The notes under the pieces are model-generated. The model searched no databases and was not told the DNA's origin. It saw only the letters and a list, made by a program, of their open reading frames with translations. From NCBI GenBank assembly GCA_017519005.1, contig JAFWTG010000030.1:1-34295 (forward strand): DNA of 34,295 nucleotides. The letters run 5' to 3'. Below are positions 22,516-28,629 of the stretch, one piece after another (the stretch's first letter is position 1; the number at the start of each line of letters is the position of its first letter). The translations under genes and the position numbers were made by a program. Source of the DNA: Oscillospiraceae bacterium. GTDB taxonomy: Bacteria; Bacillota; Clostridia; Oscillospirales; Oscillospiraceae.

Positions 22516-23727
22516 TCAGGCGTTGAAGACGTACTTGTCCAGCCGATCAAAGGCTTCCCGGACCACCCGATTCGGCAGGGCCAGGTTCATACGGATGCCC
22601 CAGGGATCCAGGAACATGCCGCCGTCCTGCCAGGCCACGCCCACGTCGGTTCCCAGCTTCTGCAGCTCGGCCATGGTCTTCCCGTGGTCCCTGCACCAGT
22701 CCTCGCAGTGCAGGAAGAGCATGTAGGTTCCCTCCGGCCGCATCAGCGTCACGCCCCGGAAGCGCTCCGTGATGAAGCGATATGCAAACTCGACGTTCTC
22801 GGTGAGCACGCTCCGCAGCTCGTCCACCCAGGCCTGGCCCGCCTCGCCGTAGGCGCCGATCAGCGCGTGCATGGACAGCACGTTCATGGAGTTGTAGGCG
22901 CAGAGGGAGGCCTCCTTGGCCTGCCGGTCCCGGAGCCAGTCGTTGTAGATCACGTGGTAGCTGCCGATCAGACCCGCCAGGTTGAAGGTCTTGGAGGGGG
23001 CGTACATGGCTGCCGCGTGCTCCCGGGCCCAGGGGCTGACGGACTGGGTGGGGATGTGCCTGCTGCCCGCCAAAGTCAGATCCGACCAGATCTCGTCGGA
23101 GACCACCCAGACGCCGTGCTTTTCAAAGACAGCCATGGCGGCCTCGATCTCCCAGCGCTCCCAGACCCGGCCGCAGGGATTGTGGGGGCTGCAGAAAATC
23201 GTGGCGTGGATGTGCCTGTCCACGATTTTCCGTTCCAGATCCTCATAATCTATCCGCCAGACGCCGTTTTCGTCCCGGTACATGGGATTGTGGACGATCT
23301 CATAGCCGTTGTTCTCCAGCACGTGGGTGAAGCCCACGTAGGTGGGACTCTGCACCAGCACCGGGTCGCCCCGGGAGCAGAGCACGTTCAGGGTGGAGAT
23401 CACCCCGCCCAGCACGCCGTTCTCGTAGCCGATGTGCTTCTTTTCCAGGCCCATGACGCCGTTGCGCAGCCTCTGCCAGTTGATGATGCTGTTGTAGTAG
23501 GCGTCGGAGGCCTCAAAGTAGCCGAAGGCCGGGTGCTCCGTCCGGCGGATCACCGCCTCCTGAATGGCCGGGCAGGCCAGGAAGTTCATGTCTGCCACCC
23601 ACATGGGGATCAGGCTGAAGCCCTCCTTGGGTCCCGCAGGGGCGAAGCCGCCGGGCCTGCCCACCATATCCACCGCGATGGCGTCTCGGCCCCGCCGATC
23701 GGGCAGGGTGGTGAAATCAAATCTCAT
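22516..23727 (-). CDS. MalY/PatB family PLP-dependent C-S lyase (cystathionine beta-lyase type)
   Basis: This fold-type I PLP enzyme has 403 residues. The family landmarks are PMWVADMNF near residue 41, substrate/PLP-binding HNP at 182-184, Asp211 in SDEIWSD and the PLP lysine Lys246 in YAPSKTFNLAG, with the substrate-carboxylate Arg near the C terminus in IRMNLALP. Members split cystathionine or other cysteine conjugates into a thiol, pyruvate and ammonia; some also act as regulators (MalY). I chose ATG 23727, 10 nt after AGAGGT. A TTG at 23736 is too close to that site. It is last in a three-gene operon after an esterase and a folate enzyme. Confidence 0.92.
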   Translation of the reverse strand: MRFDFTTLPDRRGRDAIAVDMVGRPGGFAPAGPKEGFSLIPMWVADMNFLACPAIQEAVIRRTEHPAFGYFEASDAYYNSIINWQRLRNGVMGLEKKHIGYENGVLGGVISTLNVLCSRGDPVLVQSPTYVGFTHVLENNGYEIVHNPMYRDENGVWRIDYEDLERKIVDRHIHATIFCSPHNPCGRVWERWEIEAAMAVFEKHGVWVVSDEIWSDLTLAGSRHIPTQSVSPWAREHAAAMYAPSKTFNLAGLIGSYHVIYNDWLRDRQAKEASLCAYNSMNVLSMHALIGAYGEAGQAWVDELRSVLTENVEFAYRFITERFRGVTLMRPEGTYMLFLHCEDWCRDHGKTMAELQKLGTDVGVAWQDGGMFLDPWGIRMNLALPNRVVREAFDRLDKYVFNA

Positions 23728-23749
23728 GCTGTTCAATACCTCTTTCCGT

Positions 23750-24592
23750 TCAGCCTGTTATGGTGTTTGGATTGATATAGACTCGTTCCTCCGTAAAGAC
23801 CATCTCGACGGGGCGGTCCCAGGGGTCCGCGGGGACCGCCGGGAGCTTCTGCGCCTCGAAAGCGGCCATGACGATTCGGGCGTTGACGCAACGGGGCAGA
23901 TAGCGGTCATAGTAGCCGCCGCCCATGCCCATGCGGCGGCAGTCCTCGTCGAAGGCTGTGCCGGGGCAGATCACCAGGTCCAGCGCCTCCGGGGGGACCT
24001 CCTCCGAGCGCTCCCGCACCGGCTCCCGGATGCCGTAGGCCCCGAGCTTCCAGGCGCCCGGCACCATGGCGATCATCTCGGTTTTGCTGACGCAGAGGGG
24101 ATAGCAGAAGCGCTTCCCCGCGGCGGCGGGCAGGCGTGGCAGAGCGTCCAGCGAGAGCTCGCCGCCCACGTGGTCGTAGATCATCACGGTCCGGGCCGCC
24201 TGAAAGACCGCGCTCTCCGCCAGCAGGGCCACGGCCCGGGCGGAGCGGGCCTCCCGCTCGGGCGCGGGGATGGCCTCCCGGGCCTTGATTTTCCGGCGCC
24301 GCAGCCACTTGCGCCAGAGGGGACGGAACTGCGCCCGGATCGACGCTGCCTGTTCCGCAGCGCCCAGGATCAGCAGGGTTCCGTTCTCTCCGGCCTCGTC
24401 CAGGGCCGCCCGGAGGGCGGCGGGGAAGTCCGCCGCCGCGTCAAGCCGCAGAATTACGGCTCGCTCCAGGCCCGGCAGGGCTTGGAGCGCGGCAGGGGAG
24501 CGGGCGTTTTCCGCCGCCGGCAGATACAGCACCGCCGGGGTTTCCGCCAGCCGCTCCGCTCCCGGCAGGGCAGCGTTCAGCGGCTCAGTCAT
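23750..24592 (-). CDS. 5-formyltetrahydrofolate cyclo-ligase with N-terminal extension
   Basis: The C-terminal 185 residues (from about 95) match 5-formyl-THF cyclo-ligase, which converts 5-formyl-THF to methenyl-THF with ATP. Landmarks are a basic N-terminal KWLRRRKIKAREA, YDHVGGELSLD, LGAYGIREPV, LVICPGTAFDEDCRRMGMG, and GGYYDRYL. The first 95 residues are an extra alpha/beta-looking segment (AVLYLPAAENARS; TLLILGAAEQAAS) with no recognised homologue; the usual family length is about 180-200. The ATG at 24592 overlaps the upstream stop as ATGACTGA, which supports this start and therefore the extension. It lies between the esterase and the MalY/PatB gene in one operon. Confidence 0.85.
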   Translation of the reverse strand: MTEPLNAALPGAERLAETPAVLYLPAAENARSPAALQALPGLERAVILRLDAAADFPAALRAALDEAGENGTLLILGAAEQAASIRAQFRPLWRKWLRRRKIKAREAIPAPEREARSARAVALLAESAVFQAARTVMIYDHVGGELSLDALPRLPAAAGKRFCYPLCVSKTEMIAMVPGAWKLGAYGIREPVRERSEEVPPEALDLVICPGTAFDEDCRRMGMGGGYYDRYLPRCVNARIVMAAFEAQKLPAVPADPWDRPVEMVFTEERVYINPNTITG

Positions 24593-25388
24593 AGTAGCCC
24601 TCGCCCTGCAGCTGCTCCTCCGAACCGTCCGCGGGGTGCAGCAGATAGTCCATAAAGATCGGAATGCGCTTCTCCCAGGCGGCCTCGTTGTGGACCGCAC
24701 CGGGGACGACCCTGGCGGCCACCTCCGCGCCGGCGCTGCTCAGCGCCGCCGCAGCCTCAAAGAGCTCCGCCAGCGGCGCCCGATCCCCCGGAGGCAGCTC
24801 GCCGGTGCCCAGGTCCAGATACACCCGGGTGGGGCTGCGCAGAGGCGTTTCGGCCATGAGGGCGCGCAGGTCCCAGCCTCCGGCCCAGATGCTGGGGGAA
24901 ATCGCCGCCGCGCCGCCGTAGAATTCGTTGTAGGCGGTAACGGCGTAGAGGGTAATCAGGCCGCCGAAGGAGCTGCCCGCGATCAGGGTGTTGGCGCGGT
25001 CCGGCAGGGTCCGGTACTCCCGGTCGATCTGCTCCTTCAGGGGGCCGGTGAACCAGTCCATGGTGGCCTTGCCCAGACCCTCCATATGGTCCATGCCGTC
25101 ATAGTCGAAGTCAAAGGGGGCGTACTCGTTGAGCCGCCGGTTTCCCTCGGGGTTGCACTCCACGGCCACCACGATGATGGGCAGGCTGGATTTGCGCAGG
25201 TACTCCTTCATGCCCCAGCTCTTGCCGTAGGTGGCGTGGGAGTCGTAGAAGACGTTGTGGCCGTCGAACATATAGAGCACAGGGTAGCGCCGTTCGGAGC
25301 GGGCGTAGTCTCTGGGCAGACAGACGTAGAGTCGCCGGGGCTTTTTCGTGGGCAGCCCGGGGATCTGGATGTGCTTGACACGGATCAT
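24585..25388 (-). CDS. Putative esterase, alpha/beta hydrolase (esterase D/Fes-like)
   Basis: This 267-residue protein fits the putative-esterase (PF00756-like) family. The sequence RLYVCLPRDY and PVLYMFDGHNVF open the fold. The nucleophile is Ser140 in GSSFGG. An acidic residue follows LDLGTGE, and the histidine is in PGAVHNEAAW. Members hydrolyse feruloyl, enterobactin, S-formylglutathione or acyl esters; the natural substrate here is unknown. There is no signal peptide, so it is cytoplasmic. The start is at 25388, with GGAAAGGAACTGAAGG upstream. It leads the operon and its stop overlaps the next start. Confidence 0.86.
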   Translation of the reverse strand: MIRVKHIQIPGLPTKKPRRLYVCLPRDYARSERRYPVLYMFDGHNVFYDSHATYGKSWGMKEYLRKSSLPIIVVAVECNPEGNRRLNEYAPFDFDYDGMDHMEGLGKATMDWFTGPLKEQIDREYRTLPDRANTLIAGSSFGGLITLYAVTAYNEFYGGAAAISPSIWAGGWDLRALMAETPLRSPTRVYLDLGTGELPPGDRAPLAELFEAAAALSSAGAEVAARVVPGAVHNEAAWEKRIPIFMDYLLHPADGSEEQLQGEGYYD

Positions 25389-25428
25389 TCCTTCAGTTCC
25401 TTTCCGTTGGCGATGATGGGATAAGTAC

Positions 25429-25457
25429 AGTATAACACGTTTTCATTCCATACGCAA
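25429..25457 (-). promoter_or_regulatory. Sigma-A-type promoter for the esterase-led operon
   Basis: On the minus strand TTGCGT (25457-25452), a 17-bp spacer and TATACT (25434-25429). It is divergent from the EIIC promoter about 65 bp away. Confidence 0.7.
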
Positions 25458-25520
25458 GCCAAACCAGCGGAAAGCGCGTACTTTTGACGGGAATTGTCGG
25501 CCAGGGAGGGCTCCGGGCGC

Positions 25521-25549
25521 TTGACTTTTCCGGGACTTTCGTATATGAT
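25521..25549 (+). promoter_or_regulatory. Sigma-A-type promoter for the EIIC gene
   Basis: TTGACT (25521-25526), a 17-bp spacer and TATGAT (25544-25549). The leader contains a GCGGA/TCCGC hairpin (about 25567-25589) before the ribosome site. Confidence 0.7.
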
Positions 25550-25603
25550 GAATGACAGAAATAATTGCGGAACGCGGCGAACGCTCCGCGAAAGGAGATC
25601 TGC

Positions 25604-26662
25604 ATGAATCGCTTCAAGAGCTATCTGAAAGAGCAGAACGTCGAGTTCTCCGCCAAGCGCTACTTCATCGACGCCATGGGCGCTATGGCGCAGGGCCTCT
25701 TTGCCTCCCTGCTGATCGGCACCATCCTCAAAACCCTGGGCGAGCAGCTGCACTGGGAGGTGCTGGTCACGGTGGGCCAGTTCGCCTTCGACATGTGCGG
25801 CCCGGCCATCGCGGTGGCCATCGGTTACGCCCTCCACGCCTCGCCCCTGGTGCTCTTTTCCCTGGTGGCCGTGGGCTTTGCCGGCAACAAGCTGGGCGGC
25901 GCCGGCGGCCCTCTGGCGGTCTACGTCATCGCCATCATCGCCTGCGAGTGCGGCAAGCTGGTCTCCAAGCGGACCAAGGTGGACATCCTGGTGACGCCCG
26001 CCGTCACAACCCTGGCGGGCTGTCTGCTGGCCCTGCTGATCGCCCCCTTCATCGGCCAAGCGGCCAGCAAGCTGGGCGAGCTGATCCGGTGGGCCACAGA
26101 GCTGCAGCCCTTCTTCATGGGCATCCTGGTCTCCGTCCTGGTGGGCGTGGCCCTGACCCTGCCCATCTCCTCCGCCGCCATCTGCGCGGCCCTGGGTCTG
26201 ACGGGGCTGGCGGGCGGCGCCGCCGTGGCCGGCTGCTGCGCCCAGATGGTGGGCTTTGCGGTGATGAGCTTCCGCGAGAACCGCTGGGGCGGCCTGGTCT
26301 CCCAAGGCATCGGCACCTCCATGCTGCAGATGCCGAATATTGTGAAGAATCCCCGGATCTGGATTCCGCCCATCCTGGCCAGCGCAATCACCGGTCCTCT
26401 GGCCACCTGCCTCTTCCGCCTGGAGAACAACGGCCCCACCGTGGCCTCCGGCATGGGGACCTGCGGCCTCGTGGGCCAGATCGGCGTCTACACCGGCTGG
26501 GTCAACGACGTAGCCGCCGGGGCCAAGGCCTCCGTCACGGCCATGGATTGGCTGGGCCTGGCGCTGATCTGCTTCATTCTGCCCGCCCTGCTGAGCCTGG
26601 GCTTCTGCGAGCTGGAACGCAGGCTGGGCTGGATCAAGCCCGACGACCTGAAGCTGCACTGA
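25604..26662 (+). CDS. PTS-like EIIC membrane transporter (PTS_EIIC_2 / PfoR-like)
   Basis: This 352-residue polytopic protein has about ten hydrophobic segments rich in Gly/Ala. The N terminus MNRFKSYLKEQNVEFSAKRYFIDAMGAMAQGLFASLLIGTI and later GIGTSMLQMPNI, MGTCGLVGQIGVY fit the PTS-EIIC-2 family, which includes proteins annotated as the PfoR toxin regulator. Members are presumed sugar permeases. No EIIA or EIIB domain is fused and no other PTS gene is adjacent, so the phosphotransfer partners and substrate are unknown. I chose ATG 25604 behind AAAGGAGATCTGC. It converges on the GH3 lipoprotein gene; a shared terminator separates them. Confidence 0.83.
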   Translation: MNRFKSYLKEQNVEFSAKRYFIDAMGAMAQGLFASLLIGTILKTLGEQLHWEVLVTVGQFAFDMCGPAIAVAIGYALHASPLVLFSLVAVGFAGNKLGGAGGPLAVYVIAIIACECGKLVSKRTKVDILVTPAVTTLAGCLLALLIAPFIGQAASKLGELIRWATELQPFFMGILVSVLVGVALTLPISSAAICAALGLTGLAGGAAVAGCCAQMVGFAVMSFRENRWGGLVSQGIGTSMLQMPNIVKNPRIWIPPILASAITGPLATCLFRLENNGPTVASGMGTCGLVGQIGVYTGWVNDVAAGAKASVTAMDWLGLALICFILPALLSLGFCELERRLGWIKPDDLKLH

Positions 26663-26670
26663 AGCAAGCT

Positions 26671-26707
26671 GCAAAAAACGACCTCTCCGAGAGAGGTCGT
26701 TTTTTGC
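26671..26707. terminator. Bidirectional terminator between EIIC and GH3 genes
   Basis: A 17-bp perfect inverted repeat with a CGA loop; the core CGACCTCTC/GAGAGGTCG is flanked by A6 and T6. It provides T-tracts on both strands. Confidence 0.93.
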
Positions 26708-26718
26708 GGATGGGACGC

Positions 26719-28071
26719 TTACGGCAGCCGCAGCTTGGCCCGCAGGATGCGCAGGACGCTCCGGTCGATCCGCTCCTCCGGGATGGTGCCGTCGCGGACG
26801 GCGGCCAATACGGCCTCGTAGGCCTCCTGCAGAGCTTCAGGCTCCAGCAGCAGGTCGCTGCCCGCCAGAACCGCCCGGACAGCCGCTTCCCCCGGGCCGT
26901 ATCGCTGGGTGATTGCCCCCATGTTCAGCGCGTCGGTGACGATCAGGCCCTCGTAGCCCACGCCGTCTCCGCGCAGCAGATCCATCAGGGTCCTGGACAG
27001 GGAGGCGGGCAGCTCGTCCCCGCCGGCCTGCGGCACGGAGATATGGCCCGCCATCATCATCGGAGCGCCCCAGCCCGCCGCGTCCAGGAAGGGCGCCAGC
27101 TCCGGGCTCCGTTTCAGGGTCTCCAGGTCCATTGGCAGCACGGCAAAGCCCAGATGGGAGTCCTCCGCGGTGCCGCCGTGGCCGGGGAAGTGCTTGCAGC
27201 AGGGGAGGACTCCCTGCTCCAGCAGACCCTCGGAGAAGGCCCGCGCCATCCGCGAGACCAGGGCCGGGTCCGAGCCGAAGGAGCGGCTGCGGACGATGCG
27301 GTTCTCCGGGTTGGTCAGCACGTCGGCGCAGGGGGCGAAGTCCAGATTGAAGCCCAGCTCCCGCAGATACGCGCCGATGGTCCGCCCGGCCTCCTTTGCG
27401 GACTGCGAATCTCCGGTCTTGCCGATCTCCGCCATGGGCGGCAGCTTCGGCACGCCGAAGGCGGGGTTATTGCCGATCCGGGCCACCGGACCGCCCTCCT
27501 CGTCCACGCAGAGAAAGGGGACGAGGCCGATCCGCTCCCGGCTGATCTCCCGCATGCCGGCCAGCAGGGCCTTTGTCTGCGTCGGATTCTCCAAATTCCG
27601 GGCCATATAGAGGATTCCGCCCACGGGGATCCGTTCAAAGGCGTTTTGGGTGGTCTGTCCCGCCACGGTGGCCGTGCCGCTGATGCCGGTGAGGGCCTCG
27701 GGCGTCACGATGAACATCTGCGCCACCTTTTCCTCCAGGGTCATCTGGGCCAGCTTGGCCTCCGGCCAGCCTCCGGCGGGAAGGGACTCCGGCGGGACGG
27801 CTGTTTCGGCGTCTGGTCCGCGCCCTTCGGCGGGCTCCGTGTCGGCTGCAGGCGTCTCTCCGGGACCTTCGTCCGCCGGGAACGTCTCCGGCTCCCGCGT
27901 TTTTGACGTGTGAGCCGGCAGGGGCCGCGCCGTCTCCGGCGGAGCCGGCGTCACCGGGTCCATCGGCTCTGCCGGCTTGGGCTCCGGCTCCGGTGCCGCC
28001 GTCCCGCAGCCGGAGAGCAGAAGCAGCCCCAGCAGACAGCCGGTCAGCAGCAAAGCAAGCGTTGCTTTCAT
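26719..28071 (-). CDS. GH3 beta-N-acetylhexosaminidase lipoprotein (NagZ-like)
   Basis: This 450-residue secreted enzyme likely removes terminal N-acetylglucosamine from muropeptides or chitin-type glycans. The N terminus is a lipoprotein signal (MKATLALLLTGCLLGLLLLSGC, lipid Cys22). A Pro/Glu/Thr-rich linker runs to about residue 105. The GH3 barrel carries the NagZ signature KHFPGHGGTAEDSH (about 290) with the catalytic His/Asp pair, and the nucleophile Asp in VTDALNMG (about 377). There is no C-terminal second domain. The start at 28071 follows AGGAGGAGATTCT. In Firmicutes such secreted NagZ enzymes act in cell-wall turnover; partners such as an amidase are not adjacent. Confidence 0.92.
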   Translation of the reverse strand: MKATLALLLTGCLLGLLLLSGCGTAAPEPEPKPAEPMDPVTPAPPETARPLPAHTSKTREPETFPADEGPGETPAADTEPAEGRGPDAETAVPPESLPAGGWPEAKLAQMTLEEKVAQMFIVTPEALTGISGTATVAGQTTQNAFERIPVGGILYMARNLENPTQTKALLAGMREISRERIGLVPFLCVDEEGGPVARIGNNPAFGVPKLPPMAEIGKTGDSQSAKEAGRTIGAYLRELGFNLDFAPCADVLTNPENRIVRSRSFGSDPALVSRMARAFSEGLLEQGVLPCCKHFPGHGGTAEDSHLGFAVLPMDLETLKRSPELAPFLDAAGWGAPMMMAGHISVPQAGGDELPASLSRTLMDLLRGDGVGYEGLIVTDALNMGAITQRYGPGEAAVRAVLAGSDLLLEPEALQEAYEAVLAAVRDGTIPEERIDRSVLRILRAKLRLP

Positions 28072-28090
28072 AGAATCTCCTCCTAAGGAC

Positions 28091-28119
28091 AGTTTACACG
28101 CCAAAACCCGTTTTGTCAA
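28091..28119 (-). promoter_or_regulatory. Sigma-A-type promoter for the GH3 lipoprotein
   Basis: On the minus strand a perfect TTGACA (28119-28114), a 17-bp spacer and TAAACT (28096-28091). It overlaps an AAACGGGTTTT palindrome. Confidence 0.75.
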
Positions 28120-28134
28120 CGGGATCGGCCGCGG

Positions 28135-28364
28135 CAGATGCGGATTTGTCGAGCTCCCGCAAAACCTCCCCTGGTAAGGGGAGGTGCCCCAGTGCGCACA
28201 CTGGGGCGGAGAGGTAAGGTATCAGAGATTGAGCGCTCCCAGGCAACGACGGCAAGACCCAACGCGACCCCTCCACCGCCCTTGCGGGCGGTCCCCCTCC
28301 CCTTTGCAGGGGAGGTTTGTCTGAAGCTCGATCCGCTGGCATCAGTTCGACAAATCCCGATTTT
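28135..28364. repeat. 230-bp element with the same 17-bp inverted ends but a different interior
   Basis: The ends CAGATGCGGATTTGTCG (28135-28151) and CGACAAATCCCGATTTT (28348-28364) match the ends of the 128-bp elements. The interior is unrelated. CCTCCCC...GGGGAGG stems occur near each end, with a GCCCCAGTGCGCACACTGGGGC hairpin (about 28187-28208) and an ACCGCCCTTGCGGGCGGT hairpin (about 28276-28293). No protein is encoded. It lies between the GH3 promoter and the sigma operon promoter, ending 20 bp before the latter's -35. Confidence 0.8.
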
Positions 28365-28384
28365 CAGGAAAAATTTCAAAAATC

Positions 28385-28414
28385 TGTCAACCGTTTTTCG
28401 ACTCGCAGCGTCTA
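28385..28414 (+). promoter_or_regulatory. Candidate ECF-sigma promoter upstream of the sigma operon
   Basis: TGTCAACC (28385-28392) and CGTCTA (28409-28414) place AAC and CGTC 17 bp apart, which is the general form of ECF promoters (AAC in -35, CGTC in -10). A T5 run after the -35 also fits. No sigma-A boxes are seen here. It suggests autoregulation by the sigma encoded at 28622; not proven. Confidence 0.5.
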
Positions 28415-28446
28415 TGAGGCAGAGCCCGAAAAACGGAGGTGGTCGT

Positions 28447-28629
28447 ATGGAAGACTTTGACGGTTTCAATCACTTATATCAGGCGCTGATGGAATACTAC
28501 CGGCTGCCGCCGGAAACGTCCTCGAAGCAGCTCAGCGCCATTCTGCGGCAGGTGGACGCCGTGAGAAGCGCCGCGGGCGTCCGGACCGGCGCGTTCCGGA
28601 CGGCGGCAGGAGGTTCGGTATATGGATAA
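28447..28629 (+). CDS. Small protein (60 aa) overlapping the sigma gene start
   Basis: A strong GGAGGTGGT lies 5 nt before an ATG that opens a 60-residue frame (MEDFDGFNHLYQALMEYYRL at the start). The predicted protein has an acidic, aromatic N-terminal helix and a basic, Ala-rich C-terminal part. There is no membrane segment and no known motif. Its stop TAA overlaps the next start as ATGGATAA, so translation of the sigma factor is probably coupled to it. It could be a small regulator, an anti-sigma-like peptide or only a translational leader. I do not recognise it. Confidence 0.65.
   Translation: MEDFDGFNHLYQALMEYYRLPPETSSKQLSAILRQVDAVRSAAGVRTGAFRTAAGGSVYG

Noticed and set aside
28135-28364. 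Riboswitch or sRNA in the strongly folded region before the sigma operon
   Set aside because: The region is bounded by the dispersed inverted ends, is GC-rich repeat sequence, and lies upstream of the candidate promoter, so it would not be in the leader.
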